Source: Papaver somniferum
Lineage: Eukaryota; Streptophyta; Magnoliopsida; Ranunculales; Papaveraceae
Assembly (NCBI RefSeq): GCF_003573695.1
Contig: NW_020650526.1
Span: forward strand, 3,207,531 to 3,271,530
DNA length: 64,000 bases
Direction of reading: 5' to 3'
Every line of letters begins with the position of its first letter. Position 1 is the stretch's first letter. The notes beneath the pieces were generated by a model. The model was not told the origin of the DNA and ran no database searches. It saw only the letters and a list, made by a program, of their open reading frames with translations. A program made the position numbers and the translations under genes. Positions 11,003-20,910 of this stretch are shown here, in pieces.

Positions 11003-11785
11003 ATGGCCAAGTTTTTATCTACTTTGGTTGCCAATGCTGCATTTCTCCTGCTTTGGATTGTTCTTGTCTCTGCTTCTACGGAACAACAAAAGATCGACGA
11101 CGTTGCCGCTATCTCACCTTCCTGTAAGTATCACCTGAAGTGATTTTGTTATTTTTCTAAAACATAACTAATCCGGGCTGTCGTCTGAATATTTTGTGTT
11201 TATTATGCAGTAGAGCAGGTCGCATCTCCTCAGGATACCAACATATGCGGCCCGAACGACGTATATAATAGTGAGATATGGCGTCCAACGCAGGATTGCA
11301 ATATCTGTACATTCTACTGTGCAGGTGTATGTTCAGGGATGGGTACTAAACAGGTTAAAAAAGCCTGCACGCCTCGTAGACGATACGGTGAGGCGCCTTC
11401 GGTGTTTTGTCAATGTTGTTGTGCGAAACCCCGGTCTCCTCCACCTCCACCACCGTCTCCCCCTCCTCCGACTCCTTCAGGTGGTGAGTGTCAAGACGGG
11501 GACACAGAGTCGGAAACTACGCTCATCACCTCGAACTGCGCCGATTGTACAAATTGGTGCAAAGAAGAATGTGCAGATTTAGGTGCTGTTGTGGTTAATG
11601 ACAAGTGCGCAATAGGTGAATCCAAGTTTGTTAGGCGTTGCAAGTGTTGCTGCCGTGCAAGCTCTTGTCCTACCCTTGGTTGTCCTGCAGACGTCACATG
11701 GACGGTACCGGGTGTATTGCCTCCTTGCAAATACAAGCTAATATCGTCATTCTCTTCGTTGCCATCATCAGGATTATCAATGTAA
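11003..11785 (+). CDS. secreted two-module cysteine-rich protein (one intron)
   Basis: Exon 1 is 11003-11123, the GT-AG intron is 11124-11210 (GTAAGT donor, TTATGCAG acceptor), and exon 2 is 11211-11785; joined they encode about 231 residues. The N-terminus (MAKFLSTLVANAAFLLLWIV) is a signal peptide ending near VSAS. Two homologous 10-cysteine modules follow, with the pattern C-x15/16-C-x2-C-x3-C-x3-C-x11-C-x10/13-C-x-CCC, joined by a proline-rich hinge (RSPPPPPPSPPPPTPSGG). A tail holds three more cysteines (SCPTLGCP, PPCKY). The modules look like an internal duplication. The spacing resembles plant secreted antimicrobial or signalling cysteine-rich peptides, but I cannot name the family. 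The gene has a TATA-like box, splice consensus and a single stop, so it appears intact. Likely apoplastic; function unknown. Confidence 0.8.
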
Positions 11786-12785
11786 CATGCTGAAAACTCG
11801 TAGATTGATTCAACTAAATAAAAAGCTGCTGCCCCCATGAATCAACGTTTGATTGATCCAGATTGGCACTGGCTTATTGTACCATTGCAATTGCAATTTG
11901 AGTTTTTAATGAGAATGTTTTTCTTTTGTCAACTGTTAATCAAGATGTTAAGTCCAGGCAGCTACCTTCCTCGTCGCTAGAGCTTCTGCTTCTTCTGCGA
12001 TGGTTGCTGTGAAGAATCCAGAACTAGCTTTGCTAGCTTGTCGGACACCCTATCACCTTTCCTATTGATGTGATTAAAACCCGAAACAGTAGAATTTGTT
12101 GTTGATGCTAACATGATCTATGTCTTTTTAATTGCACTGAGTTTCCCTCGAGCATAATAGATAAGTCTGTTGCAGTCTGATCCTATCCAAGTGAACTACA
12201 AATATAGATGTAACGTCACTCAGCTGCTTTCCTCATCGCTATAGCTGCTGCTTTTTCTGCACTGGTTGCTGTCGAGAACCAGAACAGAGCTGTACCTGAA
12301 GAATTACGTTAATCCTACAAAAGTTAATCCAACAATCATTTTACATGAAAGAGAGCTCATCCACTGCACAACAAACAATCAATAACACAAAAAATAATAA
12401 AATTAATCCAAACAGATAAAGCTTAGCAACAGATAACCAAAACCAATTAACAACAATTCATGCCTACATCCTTAATCGATGTTTTTGAGTAATGACAGAT
12501 AACCTTACCACCACAAGAAGAAATGAATCCAATCAGGAAATCAAGAAATCAAAGAGCACTATTATACCTTAGCGTGTAGGTCTTTGCAGATGATCGGATA
12601 CCTTGCAGCTGCAAGAACAACAAAAAAAAAATCAGGAAACCTAAAGAGAATAAAACCCCTAAAAACCAAAATAAAATCAACATCCACTTCATCCTTGCTT
12701 GATCTTCAGAGAAAATATCATAATGCTGGTCTTCATTGTCTGACGGTTCCTTCTTCCAACACCACCGGAATCATCCCACGGAAAC
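11786..12785. other. gene-flank region with a duplicated ~85-bp block
   Basis: It begins with the 3' untranslated region of the cysteine-rich gene. A block of about 85 bases (around 11950-12040) recurs diverged at about 12205-12295; both contain variants of TCATCGCTATAGCTGCTGCT. On the minus strand, splice-like signals and short open stretches at 12220-12295 and 12560-12780 hint at an unidentified gene fragment, but I could not assemble a credible protein. Confidence 0.3.
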
Positions 12786-12973
12786 TAGGGATGGCCATTT
12801 GCCCTACCCAAACTCATCCCCGTGGATACCCGCTTTTATTGGGTAAGGTTTTATCCGTAACGGGATTGGGATTGGGTATGGGTAATACCCGAAATTAGTG
12901 AAGCGGGGATGGGATTTTAAGTCCCCGCCCCATACCAGCCCCGTACGTTCCCATTTTAGGATTTTATATTTTT

Positions 12974-13213
12974 ATTAATTATTTATATTATATTTAAATT
13001 AAGATATTATATTATATTATATTATATTATAAAAGAAAAGGTAAAAGTATAAGATATCATTAATTATTTATATTATATTTAAAATAAAAAATTATATTAT
13101 ATTATAAAAGAAAAGGTAAAAGTATAAGATCTCATTAATTATTTATATTATATTTAAATTAAAAAATTATATTATATTATATTATAAAAGAAAAGGTAAA
13201 AGTATAATATATC
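12974..13213 (+). repeat. three AT-rich tandem units of 75-85 bp
   Basis: Each unit starts ATTAATTATTTATATTATAT and ends AAAAGAAAAGGTAAAAGTAT plus about 8 bases. Starts are near 12974, 13059 and 13134. Copies differ mainly in the length of an ATATT run, suggesting slippage. Confidence 0.88.
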
Positions 13214-13219
13214 ATTAAT

Positions 13220-13531
13220 AGACTTCAACGGTAGCTTCCGAATCAGCTTTTAGTACCGCAGGTAGATTTGTGAGTGTCCAACGTAATAACTTCATCCAAA
13301 AACGTTGGAAGCTTTGATGTGCGTTCAAGACTGGCTATGGGATATGCTGAATGGTAATGAAATTTTCTTTTTATTGAAATGTTTTTTTTTACATTTAATA
13401 CATCATTATGGTTATATGATACTTTCTTATTTTGGCTAGGTGGATCAAAATTCGATGGTGAAACATTTTGGGAAGAAACTGAAGCAGACGATGAGGTGAT
13501 CAACATGGAGGAAGATACTTGATAAGAAATA
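13220..13531 (+). pseudogene. hAT transposase C-terminus (dimerisation domain) remnant
   Basis: The frame reads STVASESAFSTAGRFVS, the conserved hAT C-terminal dimerisation signature (SESAFSTxGR), followed after a one-base frameshift (about 13301) by LEALMCVQDWLWDML. An apparent intron (GTAATG to TGGCTAG, about 13352-13439) precedes a last exon with GGSKFDGETFWEETEADDEV and a stop shortly after 13520. The RNase H-like catalytic core and BED finger are absent. The residue pattern matches the transposase of Ac-like elements, consistent with the hAT ends around it. Confidence 0.8.
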
Positions 13532-13778
13532 ATTAAGAACTAAAATGAGTGATGCTCGTTTATAGACCAGTTTGTTTTTCTTTGCTTGTTTTACGATGAA
13601 TTTATGAGTTTGAAATTTAAATTATTATTATTATTATTATTGGTTGAACTTAGGTATTGATTATTAAATTAACTCATCATATTTGAGCTTAATGTTATGG
13701 GTAACCCGTAAAAAACACGCCCCGTACGGGTATTTCCCATACCCGCCCCGTCCCAGATCAAGCGGGTATTTCCCATAT

Positions 13779-14589
13779 TACATCTGTAACAAATAATGTT
13801 TGATCTATCCTTCTTTTCTTTCCCTTGGTTTCGATCATTCTGACTTGTTGTTCTATCTTGTGAGTTAAACCTTCCTCCCCTTCCTCGACCTCTGTTTGCT
13901 CTACCACCTCTTCCACGACCTCTTCCTCTTGTCGCAGAGTTTTGTTGGTAAGAGTTTGTGTACAAGAGTTCTCCTTGAGTTTCTCCATTGTTTTCTTCAT
14001 CAAGGATTCTCTCTTCATATGCTTTCAGTCTTCCAATTATATCTTCATAGCTAGTCTTCTTTAAATCTAAGACTTGTTAGAGAGAAGCTATGATATGAAT
14101 ATACTTGGATCTTGGTAAACTATTGAGAAACTTCTTTACCAGTTTATCTTCATCAATGGATTGTCCAAGTGACGCAGCTTTTGAGGCTATCTCTGATAGC
14201 TTTCCATCAAAGCTATTAATAGTATCAGTGTCTTTCATCTTCACTCTTTCAAATTCAGACATTAAGGTTTGCAAACGGGCTTCTTTAACTCGATCAGCTC
14301 CGAGATTTCGTGCCTTTATTGCATCCCAAATTTTCTTTGAAGTTTCCTGTTCACCAACTTGTAGAACAAGACATTCTGGTATTGCTTGAAAGAGTAATCC
14401 AATGGCAACATTGTTTTTGTCTGGGTCCAATGTACCAGGATCAATTGTTTCCCAAACTTTGTAGATTTTCATCAGTACCTTCATTCTCATGGCCCATACT
14501 GTGTAGTTTGTGGCGTTGAGGATTGGAACTTGTATTGATGGTGGCGTGAACTGTTTTGCACCCACAATGGTGGTGCTCTCGTCTCCCAT
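13779..14589 (-). pseudogene. Ty1/copia gag (UBN2 plus zinc knuckle start)
   Basis: Minus-strand gag starting MGDESTTIVGAKQFTPPSIQ at 14589. It has the UBN2-type core (NATNYTVWAMRMKVLM, VWETIDPG, IWDAIKARNLGADRVKEARL, LSEFERVKM), then an Arg-Gly-rich nucleic-acid-binding region (ATRGRGRGRGGRANRGRG). It is broken by one in-frame stop near 14079 and ends abruptly after the first half of the CCHC knuckle (CYRC), where hAT sequence begins. The PBS and LTR immediately upstream show this is the 5' end of a copia element; pol is missing from the window. Confidence 0.9.
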
Positions 14590-14605
14590 GGCTCGGTGTA
14601 GACAA

Positions 14606-14617
14606 GCTCTGATACCA
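14606..14617 (-). other. primer-binding site for initiator tRNA-Met
   Basis: On the minus strand it reads TGGTATCAGAGC, the standard copia primer-binding site complementary to the 3' end of initiator tRNA-Met. It sits between the LTR and the gag start. Confidence 0.93.
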
Positions 14618-14622
14618 ATTAA

Positions 14623-14922
14623 TGGCAACTGCAAGATCAATCTTAGCTTATATAAAGACAACTCTCTTTATTGATGTTTAGAAAATCTCTCAAAACTAAA
14701 CACAAGCTCTAATCTTGCTCATATGATCAACCACAACTTTGGTGATCATATATATATATAACTATGAATTCCTTTTCCTAGTCCTATTACCTTATTACAT
14801 GTCTTTCATTTTCTTAGAACTAGATGACTTCTAATTCCCTTATGATTACATCAATTGCCTTTTCTTATCCTAACCAACTTGTTAGAGATTATCGTAGGCT
14901 TAATGTTGAAGTTTAACCAACA
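14623..14922 (-). mobile_element. copia 5' LTR (about 300 bp)
   Basis: On the minus strand it begins TGTTGGTTAAAC at 14922 and ends near ...TTGCCA at 14623, next to the primer-binding site. A TATATATATATA stretch and a TATATAAGC box lie inside, as expected for an LTR promoter. The 3' end is uncertain by a few bases. No 3' LTR was found, so this is a truncated element. Confidence 0.8.
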
Positions 14923-14923
14923 A

Positions 14924-15882
14924 TTCTCCTCCTCTTCTATAATAGAGGATGGTTTGTCTTTGTAACTTTTTATGTTTGCGTCTGTTTTTGCATTTCCCTT
15001 TCTGGACCTGCAATGGATATCTGAAAACTTTGATGTCCCTCCAAGTAGGTTGCCGAAATTATGAATAAAATCCAAAATAAAATTTCGAATATGTATATCG
15101 GAAAAATATTATGAGCTATTTAACCAATGATCATTGGCTTGTACCATACGTTAAACAACCCAAAAATAATTTGAAAATATTATCTTCACGAATACGGATA
15201 TTAAAACTATGACGGACCGGAAAATTACGCCTGCTGCGCCAGATGCGTATGCCGTAGTTCCACAACGCGCCACTCTTATGTGTATAACAACGGGTAAACC
15301 TTGTCAGTCTTATCGACATTTGAATTCTTTTGGAGAGAGATGGTGGACTGTGGATAAGTGCTCGAATGGAATTGATAATATAATGTTTAAAAATAGTTAT
15401 CGTCAAAGTACCGAGAAGAATTCAGATGAAGAGGGGTCTAATGCAAATGGTAAGTCATTGAATCATATTTTTTTTTTGAGGTTTAGCAGTGTCAATGTAA
15501 TTTTGGAGGTGGTAATAGAGACTAGAAATGCAGAAGATGACGCACGAAAATGTTGTGTTTATTTTTCTTTTTCTGGTTTTCGGATTTTTTGTGTGGGTGA
15601 AATACTTGTAAATGGCTGATAAATTTTTCCTTAATGTTTCAGGTTTTTATGTTTTAGTTTATAAACATGTAACTGGATATGAAATGATAGTTTTGCCGTT
15701 AAACTTAATGAACAGAAAGGTTGTAACTTTTTGAAATACAATCAGATGAAGTCAATTTATTTATAAAACGAGCATAATCATATAAAATGCAAGACTAAAC
15801 TGTATTGAAAACAAATGCATACCGAAAACAAGTCACTTTAGTGTATCTTAGTAGTTGCCCGATAATACTCTGGGTTTGCATA
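14924..15882 (+). repeat. locus duplication, copy 1 (matches 21031-21110 and 22386-23266)
   Basis: From CCTCTTCTATAATAGAGGAT to ...CTGGGTTTGCATAAGG this block matches, at perhaps 85-90% by eye, two pieces further right: 21031-21110 and 22386-23266. It includes CGGACCGGAAAAT(T/C)ACGCCT (15214), the GGAGAGAGATGGTGGACT block (15331) and the same boundary at CATAAGG. It may once have contained exons (open stretch 15209-15619, WWTVDKCSNG), but no family is recognised. Confidence 0.8.
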
Positions 15883-15883
15883 A

Positions 15884-16104
15884 GGTTCAGTACCGGGTCT
15901 AAGCTACCCAATTCTGAATATAGTAGATGTGAGCCAGAATCTCCTTGCGGATTTAATTCCTATGAGCACAGGAGATTGTCCTTCCGGACCTTCCCTTATA
16001 AAACTAGATTTGAGCAGAAACCGTTTCTCGGGATCCCTACCAAGTTCGATCAGTGGCCTTACAAGTTTACTTCTTCTTATGGATCTTAATTATAAGAGAT
16101 AGTT
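15884..16104 (+). pseudogene. leucine-rich-repeat receptor-type fragment
   Basis: The frame from 15884 reads NIVDVSQNLLADLIP and then LIKLDLSRNRFSGSLPSSIS GLTSLLLL, one and a half plant extracellular LRR units with the consensus LxxLDLSxNxFSGxLPxxIxxLTxLxxL, ending at a TAG. It begins exactly where the locus duplication ends. No signal peptide, transmembrane segment or kinase is nearby, so it is an isolated fragment of an LRR receptor-like protein or kinase gene. Confidence 0.65.
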
Positions 16105-17816
16105 TTCATCCACCAGGGGTCCCACAGCATTTATCTCTGCCGGGATATCTCAGCCCGACATATTCAGGATTATTGATTTTTATTAACTGAAATGTTAGTA
16201 GAAATTACACTCGCACATGGGTATACAGAAATTTTTAACTGTTGCAATTGTGAAAACTTGAATCGTAGAAAATGAAATATTCATAGCGATGGATGGTCTG
16301 CATGTGTCCATAAAAGTTAGCATCCCTAGGTAGCAGTAGCACTAGGCATCACGTATTGGTATTTGGTATGCGTTCCTAGAAAAAGTTCGAATTTTGAAAT
16401 TTTAACAATGGCGGGAAAATATATCATGGAGAACGTGAAATAATACTATATCTCTCTAATTAGAAAGAGAATCTGAGTTCTAAATCTCAAAGAGAAACCA
16501 GATCTTATTTCTTCTTCTTTATCATACCAAGTGCAAATTAAAACCTGGGATCTGCTATCTGCTCTTAACAAATCGACTTTCTTCTTCTCATCATTGAAAC
16601 CCTCTGTGCAAGGGTCCAAACCAGAACACAAGAAGACATTCTCTAATTCTCTGTGAGTTTTTGTTTTTGGCCATGTCGACTTCGATTCTTCTTGGATCAT
16701 CATCAACTTCTTCTCTAAACCCAAGGAAACAAATACAACTTTTCTCAAGTCTGATGATATGATAGAAAGCTAACATAAGCTTCTTGTCAATAGGTGAGTT
16801 CATAGGATTCTTTATTAACAACAACTGATGCTTACTAGGGGTGGTCATGCTCCAGCAATGATTTGGATTTGAGAATGCTGATGATCGAGTATCCTTCCCA
16901 TTTTATTCAGCTCTGGTATGTGTTAATTAGAACAACCTCTATAAGGTATCTTTACTTCTATTTTATTTCACTGTGGAACCTTTTTCTAACAAACTTATAC
17001 TAATAATAGTATTGATTGCTTTCAAGTGAAGGGCCCATTCGAACTGGATCACGACTATTGCTCACCATTGCTGCTCACCATTGCCGCTCACCATTGCTGC
17101 TCACTCTTGTGTGGTGAAGGTGTTTGGCGAAATGGGGTTTGGTGAAATGGGGTTTGGCGAAATGATGTTTGGTGAAAGGGTGTGTGGTGGATGGTGCTGA
17201 ACGAATTTTCTTAACATAATCTCTGAATTGTAAGATCATTTCGTGCCTTTTCAATTGTAGTACTTTAGTACTGGGTTGTTGAACCTCATTCTGCTGTTGT
17301 TTGGTGATTTAGTGGAACAGATTATTGATCTGCACATTACATGAGCGTTGAAGGAAGTTTTATATTTCTAGAGCACCTAAATCAGATGGTTGTTATTTTT
17401 ACAATATACCAGGTGGTAATAATAAAAGATTCTCTGTCTTAAGTTTTAACTTTCTTAGAATCATCATGATTCAGTGGTTCTTTGTTGTGCATGCCTTTTA
17501 TATTATGATCAAACACTGACTACAAATGGCCAAATGTGAACTGCAGAATGATAGCAATTTGGATTAATTTGAGAGCTGCTTGTATTACCCGGGATAAAAT
17601 TAATGTATTGGCTGCTGGGAGTTCTGTTGCTGGGTAAGTACTTCAGGAATGGAATTTATTTCATCAGTCTGCAAAATAGGTTTCTCAAGTTTTTGGTTGT
17701 TACTTGTAGGAGCTGCTCTAAACGTCCATGAAGGTCCTCAAATCAAATGATTTGTTTTGGATTTAGAGGTATCTTTAGTTCAAAAGGACATGGAACCTGA
17801 CTACTAGTAAATTAGC
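16105..17816. other. intergenic with leader-like and exon-like scraps
   Basis: No clear gene. At 16673-16762 a short plus-strand ORF (MSTSILLGSSSTSS) resembles the start of an organelle-targeting peptide but ends after 29 residues. At 17546-17634 an exon-like stretch (RAACITRDKINVLAAGSSVA) is followed by a GTAAGT donor. Neither can be joined to anything recognised. Confidence 0.25.
17058..17190 (+). repeat. two adjoining short tandem arrays
   Basis: About four copies of GCTCACCATTGC(T/C), directly followed by four to five copies of GTTTGG(C/T)GAAATGGG. Both are degenerate. Confidence 0.75.
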
Positions 17817-18030
17817 GAGTAGTGCACAATCTCATCAACACCACTATCAAACAGCAACTAAATCATACTTCTCTCCTTCCGTCAAACAAATCCTCCTTCC
17901 TGGATCCCACATTCCTACTCACTCACTTCTTCAGCTTATTAATTAACAAACAGACAAGATGTGAAGAACAAACAAACGCCTGCAGGCAGCTTCATCAATT
18001 ATTTCTTCTTGTTTTTCACTTCTCAAACTA
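17817..18030 (+). repeat. F-box leader, original copy of a direct duplication
   Basis: This 5' leader block (GAGTAGTGCA...CACTTCTCAAACT) recurs at 19292-19465, downstream of the F-box pseudogene. Shared landmarks are AATCTCATC, CTGCAGGCAGC and TTCTTCTTGTTTTTCAC. It is probably the first, non-coding exon of the F-box gene, with a donor (GAG|GTAATA) at about 18131 and an acceptor (TTTTGCAG) at about 18544. Confidence 0.72.
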
Positions 18031-18608
18031 ACTGTTTCATCATCAACACCAGCTAATAGAGAGAAACATCACCTAATTGTTTCATTGTCAAATATTTGAG
18101 TGTGGGATTTGATTTATTTCACTCCATGAGGTAATAACAGTTTCTATCCCTGCTATTTAGTTTTGATTTTGATAAGATTAATTCTGGGTTCCAATTGTAA
18201 ATCTTCAACAAGAACTGAATAAACCATGACTGAATGAAACTAGTAGTCCAATCTATTTTCAGTCTACTTTGTTTGACTACCCAAGACCCATCTAATGTTT
18301 TTACAAAAAACTCAATTTAAGCTTGTATCTTTGTTTGGTTATTCATCTTTCTTTCCTTACAGATGTTTTCTTGTTATCTACTTTTCCTTTAGTTTTATAC
18401 CTATCTTGTTTGACTACTGTGCTGGTGAAATTTCATAGAAATGCATTTTGATTCATAAATGGGGGTTTCTAGTTGTTCCTTACTTCCAATACAAAGATTC
18501 CAATTTTGGTTGTTTACTCCATTTCCCTTTGCCTTCTTTTGCAGATTTCATTCTATCTTGAATACATAAGCTAGAGAGACCGAGTTAGAGAGAGGAAGAA
18601 ACAGAAAC

Positions 18609-19282
18609 ATGGAGATGGTGGTTGGGCAAGCCCAAAGCAAGAAGAGGAAGAAGTATAACGAAGATCTGGTGATGGCCATGGAAAACCAACTCAATCAAGA
18701 TTCGTTAGAGAAAGTACTTCCATGGCTACGCACATCAACTTTCTACCGTTGACGTTCAGTGTGCAAGAGATGGAATTCAGTTGCAGAATATGCATCTTTC
18801 AGGCTTGCTTGTCAACAAGTTCTCTTTACGGATCCTTGGTTTTTCATGGTTGATTCTCACCTTGATCTTGTATCCGATACTTGACAAAATAATTGGAAAC
18901 ATCTTAACAATAAGCGCCGAAGGCATCATCGAGTACTCCGACAACAATCAAAAACTTACTCATAGCTGCAGAAGCAGCAATGATTTAATACCTGTGGCTC
19001 ATCACCGTGAGTGGTTTCCGGTTTACAGCTTCTGGCCATTTCTAGTCCAACCCGGTCAGTGGTGCCTCCTGAGAGCTTCCTGCATTGCCTTCAATGTTGC
19101 AGCATCAAAACATTCATGCAATTGCTATGCATTCATCTTCAGAACCCTCTTCCAGACAAATACTTGTCTCTGGTGAGCTACCAGACCTCTCAGTCAGAGT
19201 GTAGGAATCAGGGAAAGACTACTGGGAATAAGTTAAAGAGTCAGAAAGCAACAGAGGGAGGAGTGTCAGTGTTACTCAGTTG
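18609..19282 (+). pseudogene. F-box protein pseudogene
   Basis: It starts MEMVVGQAQSKKRKKYNEDL and contains a clear F-box: LEKVLPWLRTSTFYR, an in-frame TGA, then RSVCKRWNSVAEYASFRLAC. DPWFFMVDSHLD follows, a stretch typical of the linker between the F-box and kelch/F-box-associated domains in plant F-box proteins, and then another stop. Beyond about 18880 the homology continues weakly in shifted frames (QNPLPDKYLSLV) but is ruined. A 5' untranslated exon and intron precede it. As a functional gene it would supply the substrate adaptor of an SCF ubiquitin ligase; here it is disabled. Confidence 0.72.
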
Positions 19283-19291
19283 AGCAGAGAA

Positions 19292-19465
19292 GAGTAGTGC
19301 AATCTCATCTAATCACCAAACAGCAGCAACTTCATATTTCTCTCTCATTCTCACTCTCCATCGTCAAATTAAGCCTCCTTGGATTATTAATTTACAAACA
19401 AGCACCTGCAGGCAGCAGCAACACTTTCCTCAATTGTATCTTCTTGTTTTTCACCTCTCAAACTC
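19292..19465 (+). repeat. F-box leader, duplicated copy
   Basis: Diverged copy of 17817-18030, placed directly after the ruined F-box coding region. It is followed by a copy of the 3' flank of the small secreted gene rather than by F-box coding sequence. Confidence 0.72.
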
Positions 19466-19496
19466 AGGACTTGGGTAACGAGCATGTATGTCGAGA

Positions 19497-20150
19497 TTTC
19501 TTATGTTATTGTGTTATGATAGGTGTGACGACGAGGGATTAGAGACTGCCTTAGCTACCTAGTAATGTGGACGGCTTTCTTCTTCTTGTTTAATTAAGTT
19601 ATCTTGTCTTCCTCTATAATCAGCAATGATACACGTACAGCAGCTATGTACCGTGATCTACACACCAAAATGATCCAACGGTTCTTAGGAAATCCCTGGG
19701 GAGATTTGCAGGGGGTGGGGTTGTTGGTGGGGCCCACCACCTTTTTTTATCTCGTCACGGTGATGAGCTGGGGTAACCAAACATTTTCGCTCTACAATCA
19801 GCAATGATACATGTACAACAGCTATGTACCGTGATCTACACAGCAAAGTGATCCAACGGCTCTTAGGAAATCTCTGGGAAGATTTGCAAGGGGTGGGGGG
19901 CCCACCACCTTCTTTTAATCTCTTTTCTGCGTAAAATAAATAAAATAACTTTTTCATGTATTACGTTGGTGTTTCCTGCATCGGGAGTAATATCGGACAG
20001 CTACGGACGAAAACCGTATCCATATTTTTCCTATTGCACTCCTGACTTCACTAAAGTTTGTGTAATGCTACAACGTCCATTTCCAGTATAAGCATCTACA
20101 CCCGGAAAACAACACGCTAAAAGAAGTTCTCAGCCCAGCTTTTTGTGATT
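19497..20150 (+). repeat. tandem flank duplication around the small secreted gene, copy A
   Basis: Two landmarks recur in order at 20911-21530. One is the 3'-flank block (TTCTTATGTTATTGTGTT ... GAGACTGCCTTAGCTAC ... CCTCTATAAT). The other is an upstream block (CTATTGCACTCC ... CAACGTCCATTTCC ... AGCATCTACACCC ... GCTAAAAG). Copy A therefore looks like the tail of a lost upstream gene copy plus the promoter of the present gene. Confidence 0.7.
19612..19925 (+). repeat. 179-bp tandem duplication (about 1.75 copies)
   Basis: Unit one is 19612-19790 and unit two 19791 to about 19925. Both run CTCTA(T/C)AATCAGCAATGATAC, then GCTATGTACCGTGATCTACA, TGATCCAACGG, AAATC(C/T)CTGGG and GGGGCCCACCACCTT. 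No coding potential seen. Confidence 0.88.
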
Positions 20151-20374
20151 TTTCAATGCAATCACAACAATAGCTACAGCGACTAGCCGATCGAAACGGC
20201 AGTAGAACTGTAGGAGAGGATACTAAGGGACTGTCAGCAGTAGACTGCCTTAGCAATGGTCACCGCACTATAGGATGCAAGTAGGTGAGGATAATATACG
20301 GGACCGTCTGCAGCATGCGTTATATCATGATGATCACACCAAGTTGCTCACCACCACCACCACCAACTGTACCC

Positions 20375-20383
20375 CTATAAATA
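20375..20383 (+). promoter_or_regulatory. TATA box of the small secreted gene
   Basis: CTATAAATA lies 44 bases before the chosen ATG at 20419, downstream of a CCA-rich stretch. Confidence 0.65.
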
Positions 20384-20418
20384 CATGTATCGCAAAACAT
20401 AAGAGAAGCACAATAACA

Positions 20419-20850
20419 ATGGCTAATATCTCTTCCTTTTCTTCTTTCTCCTTTCTGATCGTTCTTTCTGTTCTTCTTGTTGCAGCTAATAATGTGCCTG
20501 TATCTCATGGGCAAACCGTTGCTGCTCTATCCATCACTGACCTCGTTGCCGAAATACGGAAATTGGATATGGCCATTGATGCAGTATTAATTATTACGAC
20601 TGATGCCGTTAGTCAATCAAGATCTGTCGCACTTGTGCAGATAACTGCATCCAATCTCCTAACAGATGCGAGTAATATACTAATCATACCACCTGGTGCC
20701 ATTAATCCAATCCTTCGGAGTGCGGTTGACATACTCAATCAGGCAGAGGAGAATTTATGTAACTTGCTTCGATTGTTAGACCGTATTATTCTTCTTATTG
20801 GAATAGACCCAGCTGTGATTCAGCAGTTAAATGCCTGCCGCGGCACCTAA
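20419..20850 (+). CDS. small secreted helical protein, unidentified
   Basis: A 143-residue protein with a clear signal peptide (MANISSFSSFSFLIVLSVLL, cleavage near VSHGQT). The mature part is rich in Leu, Ile, Ala and Asp with only two cysteines (ENLCNLL, NACRGT), and its heptad-like hydrophobic spacing suggests a bundle of amphipathic helices. The open frame extends upstream to 20275, but the ATG at 20419 is chosen because a TATA box sits 44 bases before it, the context is AACAATGGC, and a signal peptide starts there. It is a single exon. Its flanks are tandemly duplicated, so it probably belongs to a local gene family. Family unknown to me. Confidence 0.65.
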   Translation: MANISSFSSFSFLIVLSVLLVAANNVPVSHGQTVAALSITDLVAEIRKLDMAIDAVLIITTDAVSQSRSVALVQITASNLLTDASNILIIPPGAINPILRSAVDILNQAEENLCNLLRLLDRIILLIGIDPAVIQQLNACRGT

Positions 20851-20910
20851 CCTCATAATCGGATATCTATCTATCTATCTTAATGGCTAAAGATTAAGGG
20901 ACCATCAAGT

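Larger units (their letters stand above)
12786..13776. mobile_element. decayed hAT element, right end lost
   Basis: The left end TAGGGATGGCCATTTGCCC and the following CCCGTGG/GGGTATGGG repeats are the typical terminus of plant Ac-like hAT elements. The right end (13700-13776) has the mirrored GGGTAACCCGT and CCCCGTACGGGTATTTCCCAT motifs but stops a few bases short of a full inverted repeat, where copia gag begins. Inside are an AT-rich tandem array and the C-terminus of a hAT transposase. No target duplication is visible. Confidence 0.72.

Noticed and set aside
14077..14661. The long open frame as a host gene starting upstream of 14589
   Set aside because: UBN2 core, RGG region, initiator tRNA-Met primer site and LTR directly upstream show it is copia gag; the first residues of the open frame are primer-site and LTR sequence.
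20275..20418. Upstream in-frame extension of the small secreted protein
   Set aside because: A TATA box sits at 20375-20383 and a textbook signal peptide starts at 20419, so the extension is promoter sequence.
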